DNA of 39,639 nt from Gracilibacteraceae bacterium (GCA_031266805.1 JAISAH010000130.1:1-39639); one strand, 5' to 3'; counted from the stretch's first letter, positions 1 to 8,051 are shown. Translations and numbers: made by a program. The notes: generated by a model from the sequence alone, not told the origin.

Positions 1-584
1 GGGGAGGGGGCGGGGAAACGCGCCAGAACCACGCCCTTGCCGGGTATCTGCCGCGTTTCCCGGCCCAGACGCCGCGCCGCCGCGTAATTGTAATCATCCC
101 CGTTCATCAACAGGAGCCAATCAGTGCGGCGCGCCGTCACTCGCTCCGCCGCCCGCAGCAGCCTGTCCCGGAAATCCGGGCGGGCGTCGGAGCGAGCCTC
201 CGCCGCGAATAAATACCCGTGGACTGTATTCATCACTTGGAGCGGCCCCAGTCCCGGCCCCAGTCCCGGCCCCATCGCCGCCAGACGCAGGAAAAAAGCC
301 GCCAATGAGGTATGTACGCTCAAAAGGGCGTATTTTTCCCGGCGGAGCAAGCGATAAAACCATAACACGCCGCGCCAGTTGCTCAGGGAAGTCATGCTTT
401 TTTCCAGCGGCGCCGACCACACGGCGTCGGCCGCACCCGCCGGCAAATCAGCCGCCGGTCCGCCCGCCGCGGCATGGACGATAAAGCCGCGTTCGCGTAA
501 AAAAGCGAGATAGGGCAGATGAAACTGAGCCAAATGACGGAAAGTCGAGGCGGCGTATAATATTTTCGTTTTGTCGGTCGTCAT
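1..584 (-). CDS. Glycosyltransferase, family 4-like N-terminal domain (partial, 3' end outside window)
   Basis: The minus strand read from the ATG at 584-582 stays open for 194 codons to the window edge. The product begins MTTDKTKILYAASTFRHLAQ and continues with FHLPYLAFLRERG and VHAAAGG. This is the usual first Rossmann strand and helix of GT4-type sugar transferases that build surface polysaccharide. A later NTVHGYLF segment matches the region where such enzymes carry a conserved TxHG. About half of a normal 370-400 residue enzyme is present. The C-terminal donor-binding half lies outside the window, so donor and acceptor cannot be inferred. The ribosome site before the ATG is weak, which suggests translational coupling to the small gene ending 34 bases upstream. 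The family call is fairly secure from the N-terminus alone. Confidence 0.72.
   Translation of the reverse strand, partial: MTTDKTKILYAASTFRHLAQFHLPYLAFLRERGFIVHAAAGGPAADLPAGAADAVWSAPLEKSMTSLSNWRGVLWFYRLLRREKYALLSVHTSLAAFFLRLAAMGPGLGPGLGPLQVMNTVHGYLFAAEARSDARPDFRDRLLRAAERVTARRTDWLLLMNGDDYNYAAARRLGRETRQIPGKGVVLARFPAPS
244..274 (+). repeat. 12-bp tandem repeat inside the glycosyltransferase gene
   Basis: The unit GGCCCCAGTCCC occurs about 2.6 times head to tail. Read on the minus strand it encodes a GLGP-GLGP stretch following an alanine-rich helix. The repeat length is a multiple of three, so copy changes keep the reading frame. It probably arose by slippage. Confidence 0.8.
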
Positions 585-618
585 AAGCTTTGCCGGGAAT
601 ACAGCCCCAGCCTTCTCA

Positions 619-852
619 TTATACTACTTCCGCCGCTTTCGGAGCGGTGGGGTCGCCGCCTGCGCGCCGGAATTTGACCCCGTAGACTTTTTCCGCGTTG
701 CGCACGGCATCGGCATAATAAGCCGCGATCTCATCGACCGTCATATTCTTGGTTTCTTCTTGAATTTGCAAGCGAATATCGTGGATTTCTTTCATGGCCT
801 TTGGTTCTTCCCGTTCTCTAATCATTTCAAGGTAAATTTTCGGCACTGGCAT
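619..852 (-). CDS. Small hypothetical protein, 77 residues, charged and helical
   Basis: The ATG at 852-850 follows GAGGG with 9 bases between, so it is preferred over an in-frame TTG two codons upstream. The protein starts MPVPKIYLEMIREREEP. It then reads EIHDIRLQIQEETKNMT and VDEIAAYYADAVRNAEKVYG. This EIH-x-IR...EETK-x-MT pattern is one I associate with small conserved hypothetical proteins of Bacillota and cyanobacteria, some next to toxin genes. No such partner is visible here. The protein has no membrane segment or cysteine cluster and is probably mostly alpha-helical. It is the first gene of a minus-strand pair with the glycosyltransferase. The function is unknown; that it is a real gene is supported by the ribosome site, the upstream promoter-like sequence and the non-random composition. 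Confidence 0.7.
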   Translation of the reverse strand: MPVPKIYLEMIREREEPKAMKEIHDIRLQIQEETKNMTVDEIAAYYADAVRNAEKVYGVKFRRAGGDPTAPKAAEVV

Positions 853-878
853 AAGCAAATTCCCTCGCTTTCAACGTC

Positions 879-887
879 ATTGTAGCA
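879..887 (-). promoter_or_regulatory. Extended -10 promoter candidate for the small gene and glycosyltransferase
   Basis: On the minus strand the sequence reads TGCTACAAT, an extended -10 element with 5 of 6 matches to TATAAT. The -35 region is poor (TGGATT at about 17 bases), as is common for extended -10 promoters. Transcription would start near 872, about 20 bases before the ATG at 852. Confidence 0.5.
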
Positions 888-959
888 CAAAAATATTGGG
901 AAATCCATGTTTCTTTGTTATAGGACGCTCAGATTTGTTTTCCCGCAGTCTATCCAATG

Positions 960-968
960 TGGTATACT
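960..968 (+). promoter_or_regulatory. Extended -10 promoter candidate for the sigma-54 activator gene
   Basis: TGGTATACT is an extended -10 element with a weak -35 (TTCCCG) 17 bases upstream. A second candidate, TGGTAAAAT, lies at 1061-1069. Either would leave a leader (roughly 70-170 bases) before the ATG at 1144. A TTGACA at 1080-1085 lacks a matching -10. The 291-base gap from 853 to 1143 holds these divergent signals and no gene I can support. Confidence 0.35.
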
Positions 969-1143
969 GCTGAAAAATACATCGACATGAATGTGTTTTA
1001 CGCCTCTGAGGAAGAATTTAGGGACTGGCGGAAATAAATATGGCGAAAAGCGGGCAAAGGTGGTAAAATAAAAATGTTATTGACAGTTCCTTAAATCCTT
1101 CGCGCGCAGCCATGGCACATACTCTGTCGCTGAGGTGATGGAC

Positions 1144-2601
1144 ATGCTCCAATATCAGAATTTTCCGATTATGAATGAGCGGGACTTCTTCCGTTCTGTT
1201 TTTGATTCTATGACGGACGGCGTGATTATCGCGAACAAGGAAGGTCAACTTGTATATGCCAATGAGGCGTATGCAACTCTTTACGGGAAACCACTGGAAG
1301 AACTGATTGGCAAAAAACTCACGGAACTGGTGAAAAATCCGCTGATTTTTGACGTGATCGCGAGCGGCAAGCCCAAGGAAGGCATCCGCCTCATGATACG
1401 GGGCAATAAAGAAACATATTTATCCATATCCCCGGTGTTCAATAAAGAAGGGGAGATCATCTGCGGCGTCACGATATTTAAGGAAGTGGAAGACCTCCGG
1501 CGCAAGATGCTGGACTACCGCGCCCGCTTGCACAAACTCCGCGACGATTTGCATACCCAGCATCAGGCATATATGACTTTCGACGATATCATTGGCGACA
1601 GCGCGGCGATCCGTAAGACGGTGACGCTGGCCAGGCAGGCGGCGGAGAAGAACCACGCCGTGCTGCTGCAGGGCGAGAGCGGGACCGGCAAAGACGCGTT
1701 CGCTCAGGCGATCCATAACGCGGGTTTTCGCACGGGCCGGCCTTTTGTCGCTTTGAACTGCGCCTGCCTGTCAGAAAACCTGGTGGAGTCCGAACTGTTC
1801 GGCTATGTGAGCGGAGCGTTCACCGGCGCGGCTAAAGGCGGGAAACCAGGGCTTTTCGAGATCGCGGACGGCGGTACTCTGTTTTTAGATGAGATCGGCG
1901 ACCTGAAGTTCGAAATGCAGGCCAAGCTTTTGCGTACTTTGGAAACCGGCGAGTTTTCCCGGGTGGGCGGCACGAAACCCATCAATGTCAACGTGCGTTT
2001 GATATGCGCCACACATCAGAATATTGAAAAAATGGTTTATGCCGGCACCTTCCGGGAGGATCTTTACTATCGCCTGAGCGTCCTTTTGCTGGAGATACCC
2101 GCGCTCCGGGAAAGACCGGGAGATATCGAGGGTTTGGCGGAGCATTTCCTGAAAGCGCAGAATGACTCGTTCGACCGGTTTTTTCACCCGGACACTTTGG
2201 CGTTTTTCCACTCTTACCCCTGGCCGGGCAATATTCGCGAACTGCGCAATACCATCAGCGCTATTCTCTGTTTCACCGACAGCAATATCCTGAGACCGGA
2301 GCATTTGCCGCCGCGATTGCAGCGCCTGAACTCCGCGCCCGCGGCGGATGTCATACCGCTAAACCCCTCCAGCTTTGCAGGCTTAGGCTTGCAGAAAGAT
2401 TCTCCGCTGTCAAACCATCGCACGCGTCAGGATTTGGAAGCCAGTCTCATGGCGAGCAAAATCAAAATCTATGGCCACAGCGTACAGGCCAAGAAGCGAA
2501 TCGCCCAGGAAATGGGCATCTCGCTGGCTACTCTCTACAATAAAATGCGCTTTTACGGCCTGACTGGTTTGCGCTCCGGGCAGCAGGCCGCGGATCGCTG
2601 A
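1144..2601 (+). CDS. PAS-domain sigma-54-dependent transcriptional activator
   Basis: This 485-residue enhancer-binding protein has three parts: an N-terminal PAS sensor (about residues 12-110, with DSMTDGVIIANKEG and YANEAY), a short helical linker, and a full AAA+ domain (about 145-375). The AAA+ domain carries Walker A GESGTGKD near 175, the sigma-54 contact loop GAFTGA near 225, Walker B GTLFLDEIGDL near 245 and the conserved YPWPGNIREL. A Fis-type helix-turn-helix sits at the C-terminus (AKKRIAQEMGISLATLYNKM). There is no receiver domain, so it should respond to a small molecule through PAS, not to phosphorylation. The ATG at 1144 fits the AGGTGA ribosome site better than the upstream GTG and ATG codons. 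It precedes a sigma-54 promoter and a transport operon, which it most likely activates in response to the imported substrate. Confidence 0.93.
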   Translation: MLQYQNFPIMNERDFFRSVFDSMTDGVIIANKEGQLVYANEAYATLYGKPLEELIGKKLTELVKNPLIFDVIASGKPKEGIRLMIRGNKETYLSISPVFNKEGEIICGVTIFKEVEDLRRKMLDYRARLHKLRDDLHTQHQAYMTFDDIIGDSAAIRKTVTLARQAAEKNHAVLLQGESGTGKDAFAQAIHNAGFRTGRPFVALNCACLSENLVESELFGYVSGAFTGAAKGGKPGLFEIADGGTLFLDEIGDLKFEMQAKLLRTLETGEFSRVGGTKPINVNVRLICATHQNIEKMVYAGTFREDLYYRLSVLLLEIPALRERPGDIEGLAEHFLKAQNDSFDRFFHPDTLAFFHSYPWPGNIRELRNTISAILCFTDSNILRPEHLPPRLQRLNSAPAADVIPLNPSSFAGLGLQKDSPLSNHRTRQDLEASLMASKIKIYGHSVQAKKRIAQEMGISLATLYNKMRFYGLTGLRSGQQAADR

Positions 2602-2602
2602 T

Positions 2603-2629
2603 TTCTATAAATTCTATAAATTCTAGAAA
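2603..2629 (+). repeat. Three 9-bp direct repeats, candidate enhancer site
   Basis: Two copies of TTCTATAAA are followed by TTCTAGAAA, the last containing the palindrome TTCTAGAA. They begin just after the activator's stop codon, about 130-155 bases upstream of the -24/-12 promoter. That is a normal distance for binding of a sigma-54 activator. The phasing of 9 bases is slightly below one helical turn. The regulatory role is inference; the repeat itself is plainly visible. Confidence 0.45.
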
Positions 2630-2758
2630 AATCACGCCATGTAACAGGGCAGCCGCGTTTCGCTGCGATGAGCGCGCGTATTACGCGGATCGCGACGCCG
2701 GCGGTCTAGCAGCGAATCAACGCTTCATTAGCCAGATTATTTTCGCAATTCACAAAGC

Positions 2759-2775
2759 TTGGCATGGATCTTGCG
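2759..2775 (+). promoter_or_regulatory. Sigma-54 (-24/-12) promoter
   Basis: The sequence TTGGCATGGATCTTGCG has the invariant GG and GC dinucleotides in the spacing required by sigma-54 and matches the TTGGCACG-N4-TTGC consensus with one change. Transcription would start near 2786, leaving a leader of about 40 bases with the ribosome site AGGAGG before the ATG at 2825. It sits directly downstream of a sigma-54 activator gene, which makes the assignment strong. Confidence 0.87.
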
Positions 2776-2824
2776 ATTCTATTAAAGATGTAGTTCAATT
2801 ATATCTTGATAGGAGGAATTTACC

Positions 2825-4021
2825 ATGTCTGTTGAACGTTCTGTGCGCACCCCTATTTCTTTGACCGAACTGGAAAGACGCTGGAAACTCATTCGGGCGG
2901 CGATGAAAGAAAAAGGCGTGGACGGGCTGCTCGCCAGCGACGACAACAAGTGGCTCGGCGGATACGTGCGCTATCTGTGCGACATTCCCGGCGAACATTG
3001 TTACCCGAAAACAGTGTATTTCCCTATTGATGAAGAGATGTATCTGTTCAACAGCGGCGGCGAACCTCTGCCGCCCTCGCCGCCGGAATGGGCGGTCCGC
3101 GGCGTCAAACAGCGCCAAATGCGCCCTTATTTTCGCACGCTGAACTACACGGACCCTATGGACGCGGAACTGGTCGCGGACGCCATCAAGCGGCGCGGCG
3201 ACAAGCGCGTGGCTATCCTCGGCGCCGGCAAGTTCCCCCTTTTCCTCTACAAATATATCGAGGAAAAACTGAGCGGCGTCGAGCTGGTGGACATGACCGA
3301 TGAAATCGACGCGATAAAGGCGGTCAAAAGCCCGGAGGAGATCGAGCGCTGCCGCGAAGCCTGCCGGGTGCAGGACATCATCTGCGCGGCCATGCCGACG
3401 ATCATCCGCCCCGGTAAATATGAATACCAGATCCGCGGCGAAATCGTCAAGATCCTGTTCGATCTCGGAGGCGAGGAGTTCCTGATCATGATCGGCTCGT
3501 CGTCGCCGGGTTCCCAGACCGGTCAGTTTCACCCTTTTTACCAAAACCGGCAGATCAAAAAAGGCGACCAGGTATTGATCATGATCGAGGTCAACGGACC
3601 CGGCGGTTATTACGGCGAGATCGCGCGCACCTGGTCTCTGGGCGAACCGCCGGAGGAACTGGTCAAGGCTTACGCCGCCGCGGTCGAGGCTCAGCATCTG
3701 GCGGCCCGGCTGCTCAAGCCCGGCGTCCTGCCCTATACCGTGGCGGAACAGGTGAATGAGTTTATGGTCGGCAAAGGCTATCTGGCCGACAAACGCCTGA
3801 TGATCCACGGTCAAGGCTACGACCTCGTGGAGCGTCCCGGTTTCCAGCCCGGCGAAACCATGCTCCTGCAGAGCAATATGTTCCTTGCCGTACACCCTAT
3901 CGCCCTCACCCCTGATTTCCAGACCTACGCCTTCAGCTGCGACGATTATCTGCTGACGGAACAGGGCGCGGAACTGATCCATAAGACGCCGCAGGAGATC
4001 ATCGTCGTGCCTTGCTACTGA
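2825..4021 (+). CDS. Creatinase-like M24 (pita-bread fold) hydrolase lacking the metallopeptidase ligands
   Basis: The 398-residue length and two-domain plan (creatinase N-terminal domain to about 165, pita-bread catalytic domain after it) match the aminopeptidase P / creatinase family. The five metal ligands of M24 peptidases look replaced. The first Asp pair aligns with Glu255 and Glu265 (IEVNGPGGYYGEIARTW). The HGxGH motif reads HGQGYDL, with Tyr332 at the ligand position. The last Glu positions fall in FLAVHP and SCDDY. Creatinase itself is a metal-free member of this fold, so the protein may be a C-N hydrolase or similar enzyme and not a peptidase. It is the first gene after the sigma-54 promoter and is followed 22 bases later by a TRAP transporter, suggesting that it acts on the imported compound. 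The alignment was made by eye. Confidence 0.8.
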   Translation: MSVERSVRTPISLTELERRWKLIRAAMKEKGVDGLLASDDNKWLGGYVRYLCDIPGEHCYPKTVYFPIDEEMYLFNSGGEPLPPSPPEWAVRGVKQRQMRPYFRTLNYTDPMDAELVADAIKRRGDKRVAILGAGKFPLFLYKYIEEKLSGVELVDMTDEIDAIKAVKSPEEIERCREACRVQDIICAAMPTIIRPGKYEYQIRGEIVKILFDLGGEEFLIMIGSSSPGSQTGQFHPFYQNRQIKKGDQVLIMIEVNGPGGYYGEIARTWSLGEPPEELVKAYAAAVEAQHLAARLLKPGVLPYTVAEQVNEFMVGKGYLADKRLMIHGQGYDLVERPGFQPGETMLLQSNMFLAVHPIALTPDFQTYAFSCDDYLLTEQGAELIHKTPQEIIVVPCY

Positions 4022-4043
4022 TCCTCAGCCAAAGGAGAAGGCC

Positions 4044-4547
4044 ATGAAGATTTTGGACAAGATCATCCTGTTTTTTGAGGAATACTTTCTCTGCCTGCTG
4101 TTCATTCTCATGCCTGTCATCTGTTTCTTCCAGGTTTTATGCCGCTATGCCCTGCATTTATCGGCTCCCTGGACCGAGGAGACGATGCGCGCCCTCTTCG
4201 TCTGGGCGACCTTCATCGGGGCGAGCCTTGGCGTGAAATACGGCTCCCACCTAGGAGTGACGGCTATCGTCAATCTGTTCCCTTACCGTATGCGCACCGC
4301 TTTCCAGGCTTTGATCTATCTGGCCTGCACCTGCATTTGCCTTTTCTTAACCTACAGCAGCCTGAAAATGGTGATAAACCAGACCGTCCTGAATCAACTG
4401 CTGCCGGTCACCCGCCTGCCGGTCGGGCTGACCACCGCTTGTATGCCGGTCGGTTTCGCCCTGATGTCCATCCGTTTCCTCATGCGGGCTGTCGGCGAGA
4501 TCCAGGCGATCTCGCACCCTCCCGCGACGGTAAAGGAGGAACTATGA
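4044..4547 (+). CDS. TRAP transporter small permease (DctQ)
   Basis: A 167-residue membrane protein with four predicted helices, beginning MKILDKIILFFEEYFLCLLF. It contains the family's conserved core around the second helix (RYALHLSAPWTEETMRALFVWATFIGA, interrupted here only for display as two halves: RYALHLSAPWTEE and LFVWATFIGAS). DctQ joins the large permease to form the membrane part of a Na+-dependent solute importer. The ribosome site AAAGGAGAAGG precedes the ATG. Its stop codon overlaps the DctM start in an ATGA, indicating coupled translation. Confidence 0.92.
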   Translation: MKILDKIILFFEEYFLCLLFILMPVICFFQVLCRYALHLSAPWTEETMRALFVWATFIGASLGVKYGSHLGVTAIVNLFPYRMRTAFQALIYLACTCICLFLTYSSLKMVINQTVLNQLLPVTRLPVGLTTACMPVGFALMSIRFLMRAVGEIQAISHPPATVKEEL

Positions 4548-5839
4548 CTGCCGGAAGCACTATCCTGCTGATTTCATTTTTTGCCGGTCTGCTGTTCAAC
4601 GTCCCCATCGCGATTGCGCTCGGCATTTCCAGCGTGCTGTCCATTTTGCTGGCGACTAATCTGCCCGATGTGGCGATCGTGCAAAGCCTGTACGGCAACG
4701 CCAATAACTTCACTCTGATGGCCGTGCCCTTCTTCATTCTGGCGGGAAACCTCATGCAGTCCGGCGGAGTCTCCAAACGGCTGATCAATTTCGCCAAGTT
4801 GCTGGTGGGGAGTTTTCCCGGCGGCCTTGGCCACGTCGCCATCCTGACGAGCATGATCTTCGCGGCGATTTCCGGTTCCGGCCCGGCCACCGTGGCGGCG
4901 CTCGGCCTGATCATGATCCCCAGCATGGTGCAGGCCGGGTACGACAAGAACTACGCCGCCGCTTTGCAGGCCGCTTCGGGCGGCATCGGCGTCATCATCC
5001 CCCCGAGCATTCCCATGGTGGTGTTCGGCGCTCTAACCGGCACCTCCATCGGGGCGCTTTTCGCCGGCGGATTCGTGCCCGGCATCCTGATCGGTCTGAT
5101 GCTCATGGCGGTGAACTATTTCATCTCGGTGCGCAAGGGTTATATCGGCGAAAAGATCGAAAAAACCCCGCTCATCCTGCTGAAAGCGCTAAAAGAAGCT
5201 TCGCTGGCCCTGCTCATGCCGGTCATCATTTTGGGCGGCATTTACTCCGGCGTGTTCACCCCCACGGAATCCGCCGGCGTCGCCTGCGTTTACGGCTTTA
5301 TCGTCGGCACCTTCGTCTACCGGGAGATCAAACTGACGCAGTTCAAGAAGATTTTGGTCGATTCCGCGATCATGTCGGCGGTTTGCATGATCATCATGGC
5401 GATGTCCGCCCCGTTCGGCTGGATGATCACCGTCGAGAATCTGCCCTCCCGCCTGGCGGAAATCTTTATGGCCAATTTCAACACGCCAATCAAATTCCTG
5501 ATCGCCTGCAACGTGCTCTTTCTGTTCTTGGGCTGCTTCATGTCCAGCACCGCCGCCCTGATCATCATCACGCCGATCATGATGCCGATGGTATTGCAGA
5601 TGGGGATCAATCCCGTGCATTTCGGCCTCATCATGGTCACCAACCTGGAGATCGGCATGATGACGCCGCCGTTCGGGGTCAACCTTTTTGTGGCCTGCGG
5701 TATCGCCGAGACGCCAATAGAAAAGGTGGCCGGCAAGATCCTCCCCTTCGTGGCTTCCACAGTCGTAGCCCTGTTTCTGATCACGTTCGTGCCCTGGCTG
5801 GTCCTGATCGTCCCCAGACTCATGGGGATGCCTGTCTGA
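4544..5839 (+). CDS. TRAP transporter large permease (DctM)
   Basis: A 431-residue protein of about 12 membrane segments. The true start is the ATG at 4544 after AAAGGAGGAACT; the reading frame is open further upstream, but that part overlaps dctQ in another frame and is not protein-like. Typical DctM landmarks are present: FNVPIAIALG near the N-terminus, AISGSGPATVAALG, the GIGVIIPPSIPMV hairpin, and LEIGMMTPPFGVNLF near the C-terminus. It forms the transport channel with DctQ and takes substrate from the DctP protein encoded 45 bases downstream. Confidence 0.95.
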   Translation: MTAGSTILLISFFAGLLFNVPIAIALGISSVLSILLATNLPDVAIVQSLYGNANNFTLMAVPFFILAGNLMQSGGVSKRLINFAKLLVGSFPGGLGHVAILTSMIFAAISGSGPATVAALGLIMIPSMVQAGYDKNYAAALQAASGGIGVIIPPSIPMVVFGALTGTSIGALFAGGFVPGILIGLMLMAVNYFISVRKGYIGEKIEKTPLILLKALKEASLALLMPVIILGGIYSGVFTPTESAGVACVYGFIVGTFVYREIKLTQFKKILVDSAIMSAVCMIIMAMSAPFGWMITVENLPSRLAEIFMANFNTPIKFLIACNVLFLFLGCFMSSTAALIIITPIMMPMVLQMGINPVHFGLIMVTNLEIGMMTPPFGVNLFVACGIAETPIEKVAGKILPFVASTVVALFLITFVPWLVLIVPRLMGMPV

Positions 5840-5884
5840 ATTTTCTTAAAACAACGAGGTGAAACAAAGGAGGTTCAAAAGGTT

Positions 5885-6916
5885 ATGGGTAAAAGGAATC
5901 TGTTTTTCGCGTTATCTCTATGTCTCATCGCGCTCTTGGCAGTCGGCTGCGGCGGCGGAGCGCCCGCCGCGAACACCCCGGCGGCGGGGCAGGACGCCGC
6001 CACCGAGCCGGTCACCATCATCTTCGCTATGGACAATACGACTGGCGGTCCCTGGGATCTGGGAGCAAAAAGACTTATGGAATTAGTGGAGGAAAAGGCG
6101 CCGGGACGGGTCAAATTTGAGTATTACCCGGATGGTCAGCTTTCCAACAACGATCAGCGCACGACGATCGAAATGGTGCAGACCGGCTCGGTGCATCTCG
6201 CCTGTGTGCTGCCCTCCATCTACGAGCAGTTCGATCAGCGCTGGCAGGTCTTCTCTCTGCCCTATCTGTTCTCCGATTTTGAGACGGCCCGGGCGGCCTG
6301 CGACGGCGAAGCCGGCCAGTATTTGATGAGCCTGCTGGAGGAAAAACAATTGCACGGTCTGGCGCTCTGGGAACACGGATTTCGCCATCTGACGACCGGC
6401 AGCAAGGAGATCCATCTGCCCGGCGATGTGGCCGGCATGAAGATCCGAGTGATGGACAGCCCGACGTTTATTTCCATGTTCAACCTCTTGAAAGCCCAAC
6501 CGACGGTCACTTCCATGGGCGAGCTTTTCACCGCTCTGCAGCAGCACGCCGTTGACGGACAGGAAAACCCCCTCAGTTCCATCGCCGGTCGCAAATTTAA
6601 CGAAGTCCAGGATTACCTCATGCTGTCGTCGCATTGCTACGCCCCGGTCATTCTTTTGTCCAATAAGACCTTCTGGGACGGTCTGCCGGAGGACGTCCGG
6701 CAAGTCTTGAACGAGGCAGCCCTTGAATCGACCGAGTACCAGCGGCAAGTCTCGGAGGATTATGAAACCACTCTGAAAGAAGAACTGACGCAAACCATGA
6801 CCATCATCGAATTTACGCCGGAGGAGATCGCCGCCTGGCAGGAAGCCGTGTATCCTGTTTATGACGAGTTTCGGGATACGATCGGGGCGGATATCTGCAG
6901 CCTGTTTGGGATTTAA
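5885..6916 (+). CDS. TRAP transporter substrate-binding lipoprotein (DctP)
   Basis: The 343-residue protein starts with a lipoprotein signal (positively charged MGKRN, hydrophobic stretch, lipobox LLAVGC), so it should be anchored outside the membrane. The mature part has the classical DctP signature: KRLMELVEEKAPGRVKFEYY, the ligand-binding arginine region MKIRVMDSPTF, and the AVDGQENPLSSI segment. This is the classical carboxylate-binding DctP type, distinct from the pair at 30.8-35.2 kb. The ribosome site AAGGAGG is 11 bases from the ATG. It completes the TRAP set with the two permeases upstream, under the sigma-54 promoter. The substrate cannot be told from sequence, but a carboxylate is expected. 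Confidence 0.93.
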   Translation: MGKRNLFFALSLCLIALLAVGCGGGAPAANTPAAGQDAATEPVTIIFAMDNTTGGPWDLGAKRLMELVEEKAPGRVKFEYYPDGQLSNNDQRTTIEMVQTGSVHLACVLPSIYEQFDQRWQVFSLPYLFSDFETARAACDGEAGQYLMSLLEEKQLHGLALWEHGFRHLTTGSKEIHLPGDVAGMKIRVMDSPTFISMFNLLKAQPTVTSMGELFTALQQHAVDGQENPLSSIAGRKFNEVQDYLMLSSHCYAPVILLSNKTFWDGLPEDVRQVLNEAALESTEYQRQVSEDYETTLKEELTQTMTIIEFTPEEIAAWQEAVYPVYDEFRDTIGADICSLFGI

Positions 6917-6932
6917 TAAGGATCAGACCTGA

Positions 6933-7810
6933 ATGGGATTAACGCGCTTTCACAAAATATTATTTCTGCTTTGCTTTTTAGTCACCACCGGCGAAGGATA
7001 TAACATTTTCCTTTACGGCGCCGTATTGCCGCTGCTCGCGGCGGAATGGGGCCTTAGCGCCGCGGCAGCCGGGATGGTCGGCTCGTCTCGCTGCTGACGC
7101 TGGAACGTTTCGGCTGGCACGTGGTTCTGTGGCTGGGGGGCGTAACTTTGCTCTTGGCGCCGTTCCTGCAGAAATATCTGCCGGCGGATACGCGGGAGCG
7201 AAGTGAAGGGCAATCCGCGGCGGCCGAGCCGGGAAACGCGCTCTTCCGGGTCGGCGCCCGGCGCAATCATTTTTGTTTCTGGACAGCTTGTTTCATGACC
7301 CTCTTTTTGATATACGGGCTCGGCACCTGGCTGCCGGAACTTATGCTCCGGAGCGGCAACAGCATGGACTCCAGCCTGATATTTCCTATCGTCATGAATA
7401 TCGGCGGCATCATCGGCTCCTTCCTCTTCGCTTCTCTGGCCGACCGCAAATTGGGAGCGCGTAAGACGCTGGTGGCGCTTTATGTCTTGAGCGCCGTCAG
7501 CGTTTACGCGCTGGGAATCCACGCGCCGGGGCCGGCTTTATTTGCCGTCCTTTTTTTGGCGGGCGCCGGCGTTTTTGGCGCGCAAAATATCGCCAACGCG
7601 TATGTGTCTTCTTACTACCCCGCTTCCCTCCGCACGACCGGTCTCGGCTGGTATAACGGCATCGGGCGCGCCGGCGCGATCTGCGGCTCCGCCGTCTGGG
7701 GGATCCTGCTGGACTGGTCGCTGCCGGTGCCGACCACCTTTCTTATTTTCGCCCTGCCGGCTTTGGTTGGCGGGCTGGCTTTCCTGAGCGTCCGGGAAGG
7801 TCCCTCGTAA
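6933..7810 (+). pseudogene. MFS transporter (AAHS-like) broken by an internal deletion and frameshift
   Basis: From the ATG at 6933 the frame reads MGLTRFHKILFLL, then GEGYNIFLYGAVLPLL and WGLSAAAAGMVGSSRC before a TGA at 7092-7094. This is the first helix of an aromatic-acid/H+ symporter type MFS protein. From about 7082 another frame continues LVSLLTLERFGWHVVLWLGG and stays open to 7810, giving the middle and last helices (GTWLPELMLRSG, GIIGSFLFASLADRK, GLGWYNGIGRAGAICG). Roughly 110-130 residues, covering helices 2 to 5, are missing and the frame changes at the join near 7080. The protein could not be made in functional form. It follows dctP by 16 bases, so it was probably a last gene of that operon. 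An assembly error is possible. Confidence 0.8.
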
Positions 7811-7829
7811 AACTTATTTTTAAAACCCC

Positions 7830-7858
7830 TTCACAACATCTGCCGTACATGTTACAAT
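7830..7858 (+). promoter_or_regulatory. Sigma-70-type promoter of the riboflavin operon
   Basis: TTCACA (5 of 6 matches to TTGACA) and TACAAT (5 of 6 matches to TATAAT) are separated by 17 bases, with a TG at the extended -10 position. Transcription would begin near 7865, just ahead of the FMN riboswitch. Confidence 0.8.
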
Positions 7859-7885
7859 AAAGTCTGGTTCTTACCTTAATAATGA

Positions 7886-8051
7886 TTCTCTGGGGATAGG
7901 TGTAATTCCTTACCGGCGGTACAGCCCGCGAGCCGCAAGGGAAATGCTGATCAATCAGTGCTTCCCAAGGCAGATCCGTTGTGATTACGGAGCCGACAGT
8001 TATGATCTCTCCGATATCGTCTGAGATCTTACAGTCTGGATGGAAAGAGAT
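7886..8051 (+). promoter_or_regulatory. FMN riboswitch (RFN element)
   Basis: The conserved core is plain: GGTGTAATTCC, then ACCGGCGGTACAGCCCGCGAGCC, and later GCCGACAGTTATG and CAGTCTGGATGGAAAGAG. The P1 stem pairs CTCT (7888-7891) with AGAG (8046-8049). FMN binding would favour the downstream terminator and shut off riboflavin synthesis genes. The element lies between a strong promoter and ribD, as in other Bacillota. Confidence 0.96.

Noticed and set aside
1080-1108. TTGACA at 1080-1085 as a promoter for the activator
   Set aside because: No -10-like hexamer occurs at 16-18 bases downstream (CGCGCA-type sequence there).
2795-3982. Long open frame on the minus strand opposite the M24 gene
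   Set aside because: It mirrors a well-supported gene, has no family-like motif, and is rich in His, Arg, Gln and Asp as expected for an antisense shadow in GC-rich DNA.
4139-4543. N-terminal extension of the first DctM frame
   Set aside because: This part overlaps dctQ in another frame, is not hydrophobic like DctM, and the ATG at 4544 has a strong ribosome site.
7092-7094. TGA in the MFS gene as a recoded stop
   Set aside because: The frame after the TGA is not transporter-like; the protein resumes in a different frame with a block of helices missing, so this is a deletion.
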